Origin: Natrialbaceae archaeon
GTDB taxonomy: Archaea > Halobacteriota > Halobacteria > Halobacteriales > Natrialbaceae
NCBI GenBank assembly: GCA_003559215.1
Contig: PWMF01000164.1
Coordinates: 75,500-110,392 of the forward strand
Reading direction: 5' to 3'
DNA: 34,893 bases
The notes under the pieces are model-generated. The model saw nothing but the letters and a program-made list of their open reading frames with translations, made no database searches and was not told where the DNA came from. Of this stretch, positions 7,589 to 15,134 are shown piece after piece. Made by a program: the position numbers and the translations under genes. Within the stretch, counting starts at the first letter, position 1; each line of letters begins with the position of its first letter.

Positions 7589-8800
7589 CTACGCGAGGAC
7601 GTCGACCTCGTACCCTTCCTCGCGCAGATCCGCGAGGAACCGCTCGACGTGGTCCGTGCCTCGCATCTCGAGTTCGATCTCGACCTCGGTGTCGCTCATC
7701 TCGACGTCCCGCGAGGTTCGATCGTGGTGGATCGCGTAGATGTTCGCCTGGTGGGCGGTGAGGATCGCCAGCAGCTCCTCGAGCGAGCCCGGGCGATCCT
7801 TGAGTACCGTCCGGATCTTGAGGTACCGGCCCGTCTCGACCAGCCCGCGGACGATGACGTTGCTGAGGGTGTTGAGGTCGATGTTGCCGCCACACAGCGC
7901 GGGGACGATCGTCTCGCCCTCATCGTAGTCGAACTTCTCGAAGAGGACGGCTGCAAGCGGCACCGCACCCGCCCCTTCGACCACCGTCTTCGATCGCTCG
8001 AGCAGGTGGACGATCGCCATCGCGATCTCGGGATCGGAGACCGTGACGACCTCGTCGACCCGCTGTTGAATGTAGGGGAACGTCCGTTCGCCGACGCTGC
8101 GGGTGGCGATCCCGTCCGCGATCGTGTCCACGCCGTCCAGCGAGACCCGTTCGCCCTTCTCGAGGGAGGGGGCAGCGCTCGAGGCACCCTCGGCCTGGAC
8201 GCCGATCACGCGCGCGTCGGGTTTCTTTCCCTTGACTGCCGTCGCGATCCCGCTGATGAGTCCGCCTCCGCCGATCGGGACGACGACGGTGTCGACGTCG
8301 GGACAGTCCTCGAGAATCTCGAGGCCGATCGTCCCCTGGCCGGCCATCACGTCCTCGTCGTCGAAGGCGTGGAGGTAGGTCCGGCCCTCCTCGCGTTCGA
8401 TCTCGTGGGCTCGGTCGGCAGCCTCGCTGTAGTCGGTACCTTCGAGAACGACCTCGGCGCCGTAGTTTCTGGTTGCCTTGACCTTCGAGATCGGGGCGTG
8501 CTGGGGCATGACGATCGTTGCGTCGACACCGGCCCGGGTCGCGGCGAGGGCGACCCCCTGGGCGTGGTTGCCCGCGCTGGCGGTGACGACGCCCGCTTCC
8601 TTCTCCGAGGGCGACAGCGTCGCGATCCGGTTGGTCGCGCCGCGGATCTTGAACGCGCCCGTTCGCTGGCTGTTCTCGAGTTTCAGGTGAACCTCGGCGT
8701 CGGTCATCGACGAGTAGGTGTACGAGTACTGCAGCGGCGTCCGCCTGGAGGTCTCGCGGACCCGATCCTTCGCCTCGAGAATATCCGATAACTGAAGCAT
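7589..8800 (-). CDS. ilvA: threonine ammonia-lyase (threonine dehydratase) with ACT domain
   Basis: A 403-residue fold-type II PLP enzyme converting L-threonine to 2-oxobutanoate and ammonia, the first committed step of one isoleucine route. The PLP lysine is K51 in SQRTGAFKIRGATNRI. TASAGNHAQGVALAA is the substrate/phosphate loop, and VVVPIGGGGLISG (about 173-184) is the glycine-rich phosphate-binding loop. A single ACT domain occupies about 327-403 (VLKDRPGSLEELLAIL...), suggesting allosteric control by an amino acid. This one-ACT layout occurs in both biosynthetic and catabolic threonine dehydratases, so the symbol could equally be tdcB. Haloarchaea can also make isoleucine through citramalate, so the pathway role is inferred. 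An AT-rich element near 8830-8836 fits a leaderless start. Confidence 0.9.
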   Translation of the reverse strand: MLQLSDILEAKDRVRETSRRTPLQYSYTYSSMTDAEVHLKLENSQRTGAFKIRGATNRIATLSPSEKEAGVVTASAGNHAQGVALAATRAGVDATIVMPQHAPISKVKATRNYGAEVVLEGTDYSEAADRAHEIEREEGRTYLHAFDDEDVMAGQGTIGLEILEDCPDVDTVVVPIGGGGLISGIATAVKGKKPDARVIGVQAEGASSAAPSLEKGERVSLDGVDTIADGIATRSVGERTFPYIQQRVDEVVTVSDPEIAMAIVHLLERSKTVVEGAGAVPLAAVLFEKFDYDEGETIVPALCGGNIDLNTLSNVIVRGLVETGRYLKIRTVLKDRPGSLEELLAILTAHQANIYAIHHDRTSRDVEMSDTEVEIELEMRGTDHVERFLADLREEGYEVDVLA

Positions 8801-8880
8801 ACGCTCGAGTAGTGGGCACGTACTGTAAGGATTTACTATCGGGAATCGGTGTGTCGGCTACCCCCTCAACCCGATAGTCT

Positions 8881-9026
8881 GTGTTGCCGGTAGGGCAACA
8901 CGACAGGGAATACAGGATTGCACGGCGTGTGACCTGCGACTGTAGTCGCGGGTGGAAACACCATAAAACCCATGCACCCGGAGCGGAAGTGAAACCGCAA
9001 GACGGCGCCGCAGTCTATCGGCCGTC
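8881..9026. other. hairpin-rich intergenic segment, candidate structured RNA
   Basis: The 246-bp gap between two minus-strand genes contains three perfect or near-perfect stems: GTGTTGCC/GGCAACAC (8881-8888 with 8894-8901, 5-base loop), ACCTGCGAC/GTCGCGGGT (8932-8940 with 8945-8953, 4-base loop, one G-T pair) and GACGGC/GCCGTC (9001-9006 with 9021-9026). A further pairing CGGGTG/CACCCG (8949-8954 with 8975-8980) competes with the second. No convincing ORF spans it. A plus-strand TTTACTAT near 8831-8838 and a minus-strand TTTTATGG near 8963-8970 could each drive transcription, so strand is undecided. It does not match what I know of RNase P RNA, SRP RNA or 5S RNA. Confidence 0.3.
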
Positions 9027-9046
9027 AGACGCTGGACAGACGTCCG

Positions 9047-9481
9047 TCATTCGCTCGCTCGTATCACGACACCACGGTTCGAAACGTACGTTCGAACCCG
9101 GTCCTCGAGCGAGGAGCCGTCGGGCCAGTCGACCCGTTCGGCGACCCCGAGTCGGTCCGGGTCGCCGACGTAGATCCAGCAGTCTCCGTCGTCGTCCTCG
9201 CGTGGCACCGGGATCCGCTCGTACAGGCCGCGGTCGACACCCTCGTACCGGTCGAGCGCTTCGAGTCCGCGCTCGTCGACCGAGAGGAGCCGTCCCTGGA
9301 TGCGGTCGCCGGGCGCCAGCGTCGGATACTCACCCTCGACCCGGTGAAGCCCCTCGAGGACGGCCGTCGAACCGAGCTCGTAGTCCGCGTTCGGGACGCT
9401 CCGGAGGACGGTCTCGACCCGGTCGGGATCGGTCAGTGTTCCGTAGACGAACACCGTTTCGCTCGAGCGCATCGTCGACAT
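9047..9481 (-). CDS. gamma-glutamylcyclotransferase-like (AIG2/GGCT-fold) protein
   Basis: A 144-residue protein of the GGCT-like fold. It has VFVYGTLTDP (residues 10-19, the YGTL substrate loop), a mid-chain GRLLSVDERGLEALDRYEGV with the general base Glu near position 80, and LYERIPVPRE following. Known members act on gamma-glutamyl groups (cyclising gamma-glutamyl amino acids to 5-oxoproline) or on gamma-glutamylamines. Haloarchaea use gamma-glutamylcysteine as a major thiol, so a role in its turnover is attractive but inferred. MSTMRSSETV has a second possible start at Met4. It is on the same strand as threonine ammonia-lyase but separated by the hairpin-rich gap. Confidence 0.8.
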   Translation of the reverse strand: MSTMRSSETVFVYGTLTDPDRVETVLRSVPNADYELGSTAVLEGLHRVEGEYPTLAPGDRIQGRLLSVDERGLEALDRYEGVDRGLYERIPVPREDDDGDCWIYVGDPDRLGVAERVDWPDGSSLEDRVRTYVSNRGVVIRASE

Positions 9482-9553
9482 GAGAGCGTCTCTCTCACGC
9501 GTCGCAAAAAGTAGCGCCGGTTTCCGCCGACCGACACCGCCCGTTCGGTCGGC

Positions 9554-10699
9554 CTACCGCTCCTCGAGGGGGACGAACTCCTGATCCTTGGGACCCGTGT
9601 ACCGGGCGCGTGGGCGGATGAGCCGATTGTCTTCCTGGTACTCGACGACGTGGGCGATCCAGCCGCTGACGCGGCTCATCGCGAAGATCGGGGTGTACAG
9701 ATCGATCGGGATGCCCAGCTGGTAGTAGACCGAGCCGGAGTAGAAGTCGACGTTCGGCGCGATCCCCTTCTCGGCGAGGCCCTGCTCCTCCGAGAGGTAC
9801 TGCTCGATCGTCGTCGTGTAGTTGTACCACTTCTCCTCGCCGTCCTCGGCGAGTTCCTTGCTGCGTTCCTCGAGGATCTTCGCGCGGGGATCCTTGACGT
9901 TGTAGACGCGGTGGCCGAAGCCGGGAATGCGCCGTCCCTCCTCGTTTGCCTGCTCGACCCACTCGCGGTGATCGAGGTCGCTCTCGTCGATCTCCATAAG
10001 GACCTCCATGACGTCCTGGTTGGCGCCGCCGTGAAGCGGTCCGGAGAGGGCGCCGATACCGCCGGTGACCGCGCTGTAGATGTCGGCCATCGTCGAGCCA
10101 ATAACCATCGCGGTAAAGGTCGACGCGTTGAGTCCGTGGTCCGCGTGGAGGGTAAGCGCCTGGTCGAACGTCTCGGCCGCCAACTCGTCGGGCTCCTCGC
10201 CGGTCAGCATGTAGAGGAAGTTCGCCGCGAGTCCGAGATCGGGATCCGGCTCGACGGGCTGCTCGCCGAGGCGGTAGCGCTCGAACGCCGCGAGGACGGT
10301 CGGCAGCTTGGCGGTAATCCGTCGCCCCTGTCGGAGCGTCGCCTCGAGGTCGTCGGGTTCGGCGTTCTCGGACTCGTATGCCGAGAGCATCGACACCGCC
10401 GTCCGCAGCGCCGCCATCGGTCGTTCATCCGCCTCGGCAAGTTGTTCGACCGTTTCGAGAACGTCGTCGTCGACCGACCGCTCCTCGGCCAGCGACGCGG
10501 TAAACGACTCCAGATCGTCTTCGGTCGGGAGCTCCCCGTGCCAAAGGAGATAGACGACCTCCTCGTAGCTCGCGCCGCGAGCGAGGTCCTCGATCGAATA
10601 GCCGCGGTAGATCAAGCGTCCGGCGTCGCCGTCGACCGAGCTGAGCCCGGACTCTGCGACCAGAACTCCCTCCAGCCCTTTCTCGAGATCGTCAACCAT
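9554..10699 (-). CDS. citZ: citrate synthase
   Basis: A 381-residue type II-like short citrate synthase, condensing oxaloacetate and acetyl-CoA at the entry of the TCA cycle. Catalytic positions are visible: H223 in GPLHGGANQDVME, H263 in GFGHRVYNVKDPRAKIL, and D318 in PNVDFYSGSVYY. H188 lies in LTLHADHGLNAS and the citrate-binding arginine in RPRARYTGP. The N-terminal strand domain (LIYRGYSIEDLARGASYEEV) is typical of archaeal and Gram-positive enzymes, and the length is normal. The same fold serves 2-methylcitrate synthase; citrate synthase is preferred because no propionate genes are nearby. An AT-rich element about 29 bases upstream fits a leaderless start. Confidence 0.93.
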   Translation of the reverse strand: MVDDLEKGLEGVLVAESGLSSVDGDAGRLIYRGYSIEDLARGASYEEVVYLLWHGELPTEDDLESFTASLAEERSVDDDVLETVEQLAEADERPMAALRTAVSMLSAYESENAEPDDLEATLRQGRRITAKLPTVLAAFERYRLGEQPVEPDPDLGLAANFLYMLTGEEPDELAAETFDQALTLHADHGLNASTFTAMVIGSTMADIYSAVTGGIGALSGPLHGGANQDVMEVLMEIDESDLDHREWVEQANEEGRRIPGFGHRVYNVKDPRAKILEERSKELAEDGEEKWYNYTTTIEQYLSEEQGLAEKGIAPNVDFYSGSVYYQLGIPIDLYTPIFAMSRVSGWIAHVVEYQEDNRLIRPRARYTGPKDQEFVPLEER

Positions 10700-10847
10700 A
10701 CTCGGGCTTTCGTATAGTAATGGAAAAGTATTATCGTTTGCAGGCCGCGTGAACGGGGTTCTCGGCCGCGTCAGAGATTACACTCGTCGAACAGGGGATC
10801 GACGTCTGTCGACAGACGGTGGGTCGGGGGTCGGCGAAAGCCCGGGA

Positions 10848-11216
10848 TCAGGAGTCCTGGCCCAACTTCGTCCGGTTGATCCGTACGCCCGCGGGGGTGA
10901 CGATAATCTGGTCGTCGCCCTTTCGGACGATATCGCCGTCGACTTCTTGTGCGACCTGTCGCAGTTCGTCGACGATGTGTTCGACCGTGCTATCGTTGGT
11001 TCGAAGGCGGGTGATGTCCGCGAACACGATATCGCCGTCGTAGACGGCGTCCTTGATGGCGACAGCGTCGGCCTGGCCGCCGATCTCGGCGATCCGAACC
11101 TGCATCCGTGCCTCGGCCGACTCGGTCGAGATGTCGTCGAGATCCAGTTCGACGTAATCGTCGGTGGTGGTCGTGGACTGTCCACCGGTGCCGACGATCT
11201 TATCCATAAATCCCAT
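10848..11216 (-). CDS. sepF: archaeal SepF, FtsZ membrane anchor
   Basis: A 122-residue protein with the layout of archaeal SepF: a short N-terminal membrane-targeting helix (MGFMDKIVGTGG), a short polar linker, an acidic DDYVELDLDDIS block, then the SepF core (about 35-118) with IKDAVYDGDIVFADITRLR, the helix VEHIVDELRQVAQEVDGDIV and QIIVTPAGVRI. In Haloferax SepF is an essential divisome component that anchors FtsZ (FtsZ2) to the membrane; haloarchaea lack FtsA. The gene stands alone between citrate synthase and a divergent subtilase, as is common for archaeal sepF. A minus-strand AGAACTATAC at 11241-11250 is 25-34 bases upstream of ATG 11216. Confidence 0.92.
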   Translation of the reverse strand: MGFMDKIVGTGGQSTTTTDDYVELDLDDISTESAEARMQVRIAEIGGQADAVAIKDAVYDGDIVFADITRLRTNDSTVEHIVDELRQVAQEVDGDIVRKGDDQIIVTPAGVRINRTKLGQDS

Positions 11217-11240
11217 TGACGATATCCTGCGCGGCCGCCA

Positions 11241-11250
11241 GTATAGTTCT
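11241..11250 (-). promoter_or_regulatory. TATA-like box of sepF
   Basis: AGAACTATAC on the minus strand, 25-34 bases before the sepF ATG, consistent with a leaderless mRNA. Confidence 0.5.
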
Positions 11251-11339
11251 TACGTCAGACGACGCGGTAGATCGACGTCACTCCAGAAACTGTTCGTCTC
11301 TATCCCCTCCAGACATATATTATACATTTTACTAATCAG

Positions 11340-11349
11340 TTATTTATAC
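11340..11349 (+). promoter_or_regulatory. TATA box of the halolysin-like subtilase gene
   Basis: TTATTTATAC sits in an AT-rich tract (about 11310-11350). Its centre is about 41 bases before ATG 11386, predicting a leader near 14 bases. Confidence 0.5.
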
Positions 11350-11385
11350 TGTGACCTGTACGAGTATCATGTGATTTGAACACAC

Positions 11386-12924
11386 ATGCCCAGTGAAGAT
11401 TTCTCACGACGGACGATTCTTCGTGGCGTAGGCGCAGGCGTCGCCGGGACAGCCCTCGCCGGACAGGCGTCGGCGACCGACGACCGGAACGGCGAGTACG
11501 TCGTCGGCGTCGATCCTGATCGGGGGCTCGAGCGGGCCCGCGAGGCCGCCGAAGAGGTTCGGCGGGAGCTCGACTTCGGCTCGATCGGTCGTGCGGTGTC
11601 CGGCCGCTTCTCCGAGAACGCCGTCGAGGCCCTCGAGAACAATCCGAACGTTCGCTACGTCGAGCCGAACGGACTGATGTGGGCGCTCGAGCAGGTGACT
11701 CCCTACGGTATTGAGCAGGTCGACGCGGACCTCACGATCGACGAGGGCGAGACTGGCGACGGCGTCAGCGTCGCGGTCATCGATACGGGGATCGACGCCC
11801 AGCACGAAACCCTCGAAGCTAACCTCGGCGAGGGGTACGCGACGGAGGACGCCGCGTGTACGACCGACTGCGGCGGTGGTCCGTTCGGCGGGGGCAACGA
11901 CATCGACGACTGTCTCGAAGAGTGGGACGACGACAACGACCACGGCACCCACTGTGCGGGAACCGCGGGCGCAGCAGACGACGGGACCGGCGTGCTGGGC
12001 GTCGCACCCGACGCGACGCTGCACGCGGTCAAGGTGCTGCAGTGCGACGGCGGTGGTACCCTCGACGACATCGCCGCGGGGATCCAGTGGTCCGCCGATC
12101 AGGGCCACGACGTCCAGAACATGAGCCTCGGTTCCGACACCGACTCCGACGTGGTCAGGGACGCGGTCCAGTACGCCGACGAACGGGGGGTGGTGATGGT
12201 CGCAGCCGCCGGTAACGACGGTCCGTGTACCGACTGCGTCGGCTACCCCGCCGCCTACGACGAGGTCATCGCCGTCTCTGCCACTGACGAGGATGACGAC
12301 CTCGCGGACTTCTCCTCGACTGGCCCCGAAGTCGACATCGCGGCGCCGGGCGTCGACGTCCTCTCGACGATTCCGCGGGACGACTACGACGAGTTCTCGG
12401 GGACGTCGATGTCGTCGCCCCACGTCGCTGGCGCGGCCGCGACGCTCATCGCGGCAGGAACCGATCCCGCGGACGTCCGAGGCGAACTGACCGCGGCCGC
12501 CGACGATGTCGGACTCGACGACAACGAGCAGGGTGCGGGTCGACTGAACGTCGCCGACGCGCTCGATATCGAGGACGACGACGATGACGAGGACGACGAC
12601 GATGACGAGGACGACGAGGACGATGACGACGAGGAGCCGTCGAGTCCCGATATCGACACGTTCGACGTCTCCGCGCGGACCTCCGGTCGCTGGAACCGAG
12701 CGGACGTCGACTGGGAGGTCTCCGACGACGACGGCCTCCTCGAGTCGGTGACGAGCGAGCTGCTCGCCGCCGACGGGAGCGTCCTCGATAGCGAGTCCTC
12801 GAGCGTCAGTGGTTCGAGCGCCGACGGCGAGCACGAACTACGCTCGGACGACGACCCCGAGGAGGTTCGCCTCACCGTCGTCGACGAAGGGGGCAACGAG
12901 ACGAGCGACACTCGTTCCTACTAG
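11386..12924 (+). CDS. secreted subtilisin-like serine protease (halolysin type, S8)
   Basis: A 512-residue S8 protease precursor. The N-terminus has a twin-arginine signal (SRRTILRGVGAGVAG then ALAGQASA), so it is exported folded through Tat. Residues about 35-95 are an inhibitor I9-like propeptide. The catalytic triad is D133 (AVIDTGID), H186 (DHGTHCAGT) and S341 (SGTSMSSPHVAGAAATL), with the oxyanion Asn in AAAGNDGP. Several Cys residues around the insert before His186, and in CTDCVGYP, may form disulfides. After the domain comes a polyacidic linker of nearly pure D/E (about 395-424), then a C-terminal Ig-like or bulk domain to the end. Halolysins also carry a C-terminal extension, but the acidic linker is striking here. 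Confidence 0.93.
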   Translation: MPSEDFSRRTILRGVGAGVAGTALAGQASATDDRNGEYVVGVDPDRGLERAREAAEEVRRELDFGSIGRAVSGRFSENAVEALENNPNVRYVEPNGLMWALEQVTPYGIEQVDADLTIDEGETGDGVSVAVIDTGIDAQHETLEANLGEGYATEDAACTTDCGGGPFGGGNDIDDCLEEWDDDNDHGTHCAGTAGAADDGTGVLGVAPDATLHAVKVLQCDGGGTLDDIAAGIQWSADQGHDVQNMSLGSDTDSDVVRDAVQYADERGVVMVAAAGNDGPCTDCVGYPAAYDEVIAVSATDEDDDLADFSSTGPEVDIAAPGVDVLSTIPRDDYDEFSGTSMSSPHVAGAAATLIAAGTDPADVRGELTAAADDVGLDDNEQGAGRLNVADALDIEDDDDDEDDDDDEDDEDDDDEEPSSPDIDTFDVSARTSGRWNRADVDWEVSDDDGLLESVTSELLAADGSVLDSESSSVSGSSADGEHELRSDDDPEEVRLTVVDEGGNETSDTRSY

Positions 12925-12940
12925 GCTGCCGGGGGCCACT

Positions 12941-12949
12941 CTTTTTATC
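12941..12949 (+). promoter_or_regulatory. TATA box of the DUF1028 gene
   Basis: CTTTTTATC lies 23-31 bases before ATG 12972 and selects that codon over the in-frame ATG at 12960. The T run just after the subtilase stop could also serve as that gene's terminator. Confidence 0.55.
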
Positions 12950-12971
12950 AGATCGGTCTATGGTCTCGCGT

Positions 12972-13721
12972 ATGACGTTCAGCATCTGCGTTCGCGAAGC
13001 GTACGAGACGCCCGACGGAGAGACCCACGACCGGTTCGGGGTCGCGGTCACGACCCGGCTTCCGGGGGTCGGAACGCTCTGCCCGTTCGCCAGCGAGAAC
13101 GGCGCCGTCGCGACCCAGAGTCTGGTCAACGTCGACCTCGGCCGGGACGGGATTCGCTACGTCGACGACGGACTGGCCGTCGACGACGCCCTCGAGGCGC
13201 TGCTCGAGGCCGACGACGGCGCGTCCCAGCGCCAGCTCCACGGCGTCGACGCCGACGCGACGTTCGCCTTTTCGGGCGAGGACTGCGAGGGCTGGTTCGG
13301 CGACCTGGAGGGCGATCACTACACGGTCGCTGGGAACCTGCTCGTCGGAGAGTCGGTACTGGAGGCGACGGCCGACGCCTACGCCGAGAGCGCGGTCCAC
13401 GAGACGACCGACGAGACCGCAGGCGCGGGGGTCGGTGCCGACCCCCTCGCGAAGCGGCTGATCGACGCCCTCGAGGCGGGCCACGGCGAGGGCGGAGACA
13501 AACGCGAAGAGCTGCCGATTCAGAGCGCAGCCGTCGTCGTCGAGACGACCGAGGACTACGAGTTCACGCCGCCGTACAACGACCTACGGGTCGACGCCTC
13601 CGAATCGCCGATCGAGGACCTGCGGGAGACGTACGAGCTGGCACTCGAAGGTTACGAGGACACCTTAGACCGGTACGAGGACGCCTTCGAGGAGGACTCC
13701 CTCGAAGAGGCCGCGGAGTAA
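12972..13721 (+). CDS. DUF1028-family protein (Ntn-hydrolase-like)
   Basis: A 249-residue protein. MTFSICVRE at the N-terminus, then DRFGVAVTTRLPGVGTLCPF, ENGAVATQSLVNVDLGRDGI and YTVAGNLLVGESVLEA match the DUF1028 pattern, a family with an Ntn-hydrolase-like (proteasome-fold) core and no established substrate. The extra acidic C-terminal region (about 190-249, EDLRETYELALEGYEDTLDR) is helical. ATG 12972 is supported by the TATA box 23-31 bases upstream. The next gene starts three bases after the TAA, so the two are almost certainly one operon. The family name is from recalled motifs; an amidohydrolase activity is only an inference. Confidence 0.78.
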   Translation: MTFSICVREAYETPDGETHDRFGVAVTTRLPGVGTLCPFASENGAVATQSLVNVDLGRDGIRYVDDGLAVDDALEALLEADDGASQRQLHGVDADATFAFSGEDCEGWFGDLEGDHYTVAGNLLVGESVLEATADAYAESAVHETTDETAGAGVGADPLAKRLIDALEAGHGEGGDKREELPIQSAAVVVETTEDYEFTPPYNDLRVDASESPIEDLRETYELALEGYEDTLDRYEDAFEEDSLEEAAE

Positions 13722-13724
13722 TCC

Positions 13725-14192
13725 GTGGAGCTACTCGAGAACACGCTCGAGGTCGAGCTCGAGGCGTTTCTCGCTCGACCGCTGTTCTGCTTTCTGGCCC
13801 AGCGGTCGGATAGCGGGCCCCGAGTCTCCCCGCTCTGGTTCCTGTGGGAGGACGAAACCGTCTGGATCATCGCGCAGCTCGAGGAGCGCTCGTACCCGGA
13901 TCGGGCGCGACGGCACCCCGAGACCGCGCTCGCGGTCGTCGACTTCGATCCCGCTACGGGCCGGGTCGAACACGTCGGCATGCGGGGCAGGGCGTCGCTC
14001 GAGTCGTACGACGAGGAGCTGGCTGGACGGCTCCTGGAGAACTACCTGGGTACGCGGCGAGAGGACTGGCCCGCGGCGTTCGTCGACCTCGATCCCGACG
14101 CGTACCGGCTGCTCGAGTTTACGCCCGAGACGCTCGTCGCGCGGGATCAGTCGTACCCGGTATCGGCGACTCGAGGGCGGAACGACGGTTAG
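13725..14192 (+). CDS. PNPOx-like flavin-binding split-barrel protein
   Basis: A 155-residue single-domain protein of the pyridoxamine 5'-phosphate oxidase-like split barrel. ARPLFCFLAQRSDSGPRVSP followed by LWFLWEDETVWII is the FMN-side beta hairpin, RARRHPETALAVVDFDPATG the second, and HVGMRGRASLE the third strand pair. Members bind FMN, F420 or haem and reduce or sense small molecules; this one is not classical PdxH. The start is GTG at 13725, three bases after the DUF1028 stop, so translational coupling is expected. The stop overlaps the stop of the convergent PUA gene by three bases (TAG at 14190-14192 against TAA at 14189-14191). Confidence 0.82.
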   Translation: MELLENTLEVELEAFLARPLFCFLAQRSDSGPRVSPLWFLWEDETVWIIAQLEERSYPDRARRHPETALAVVDFDPATGRVEHVGMRGRASLESYDEELAGRLLENYLGTRREDWPAAFVDLDPDAYRLLEFTPETLVARDQSYPVSATRGRNDG

Positions 14193-14668
14193 CCGGTGAA
14201 CTCGTAGAGCTCGTCGCCGACGTGGTGCAGCGAGTCGACGACCTTCCCCTCGTCGCCGACCATCTCAGACCCCTCGACGCGGGCTCGACCGACTGCTAGT
14301 ACCTTCCCGTGGGACTCCTCGGCGATCAACACGAGGTCGTCGGGCGAGACGTCGTCGCTCGCCTCGGTTATGCCGGGACGCATCACGTCGGCGCCGTCGC
14401 TGACGAAGGAGATCGCACCGCTGTCGACGGTGACCACGTGCTTCTCGGGATCGTACGCGTTCGCGCCCCGAACCGTCAGAAACGGTTCCTCGTCAAAGAA
14501 GGCGACCTGCGGTTCGCCGTCGATCAGGACGACCTCCCAGTCGTTCTCCTCGAACTCCACGCGTTCGTAGGTGTCGCCCTCCGGGGAGACGCCCAGCTGC
14601 GCCGACAGCATCTCCTCGATCTCGGAGATGGCGTCGCTGCGGAGGTGGTGGCGAGACTTGACCTGCAT
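14189..14668 (-). CDS. PUA-domain RNA-binding protein
   Basis: A 159-residue protein with an N-terminal alpha/beta domain (about 1-75, MQVKSRHHLRSDAISEIEEM) and a C-terminal PUA domain (about 76-155: KHVVTVDSGAISFVSDGADV, MRPGITEASDDVSPDDLVLI, LAVGRARVEGSEM). This is the archaeal PUA family related to the eukaryotic MCT-1/Tma20 group and to the C-terminal domain of archaeosine tRNA-guanine transglycosylases. It should bind structured RNA, probably tRNA or ribosome; the precise role is unproven. ATG 14668 is chosen because TTTTATACT lies 23-31 bases upstream; the frame extends much further upstream but only as noise. Confidence 0.85.
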   Translation of the reverse strand: MQVKSRHHLRSDAISEIEEMLSAQLGVSPEGDTYERVEFEENDWEVVLIDGEPQVAFFDEEPFLTVRGANAYDPEKHVVTVDSGAISFVSDGADVMRPGITEASDDVSPDDLVLIAEESHGKVLAVGRARVEGSEMVGDEGKVVDSLHHVGDELYEFTG

Positions 14669-14690
14669 ACCCGGGGTGAGGACCGGTCGG

Positions 14691-14699
14691 AGTATAAAA
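14691..14699 (-). promoter_or_regulatory. TATA box of the PUA-protein gene
   Basis: Minus strand TTTTATACT, 23-31 bases before ATG 14668; it fixes the start of a frame that otherwise stays open for about 100 more codons. Confidence 0.65.
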
Positions 14700-14791
14700 C
14701 GCCCGTTCCCGCGACCGACCGCTTCGACGGAGACTCCCGTCGAACGGCAGGTGTGCCAATCGCTAAGTAGGTCCACGCGCTGGTCGATAGT

Positions 14792-15085
14792 ATGTGGTTC
14801 TCTCGGAACCGCGACCCGTCCGTCGTCTGTCCCGCGTGCGGATCCGAGATCTCGCGCTCGAGCGCCCGGGAGTACGACAAGTACGGGGACCGCTGGGAGC
14901 GCGAGAACAAGCGCTTCGAGTACCTCTGTAAGCCCTGTTACGGCGAGCTCTGTCACCTCCCCCGCGAGGGACTCGAGGCGTTACTGATCGAACTCGAGGA
15001 CGAGGAACACCCCTGGGAGACGTTTCTCGCGGAGTACGTCGCCGCAATCGAAGAACGGGACGGGCCGCTCGAGGAGGAGTCCTGA
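14792..15085 (+). CDS. small zinc-ribbon protein (97 residues)
   Basis: A 97-residue protein beginning MWFSRNRDPSVVCPACGSEI. CPACG (residues 13-17) and CKPCYGELC further on give a C2C2 zinc ribbon with an additional Cys. The middle (SSAREYDKYGDRWERENKRF) and the C-terminal half (GLEALLIELEDEEHPWETFL) are charged and helical. No enzyme motif is visible; nucleic-acid or protein binding is a reasonable inference from the zinc ribbon. It lies 49 bp before the RNase R gene on the same strand, so an RNA-related role by co-transcription is possible but unproven. Confidence 0.75.
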   Translation: MWFSRNRDPSVVCPACGSEISRSSAREYDKYGDRWERENKRFEYLCKPCYGELCHLPREGLEALLIELEDEEHPWETFLAEYVAAIEERDGPLEEES

Positions 15086-15134
15086 ACGTGTCCGTCCCGA
15101 CACGACTTTCACCCCGACCTTCGTAGGCCAGCCT

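Noticed and set aside
8881..9483. A 200-codon plus-strand ORF across the hairpin gap and the cyclotransferase gene
   Set aside because: It covers antisense of a clear gene and its product is arginine/proline-rich low complexity.
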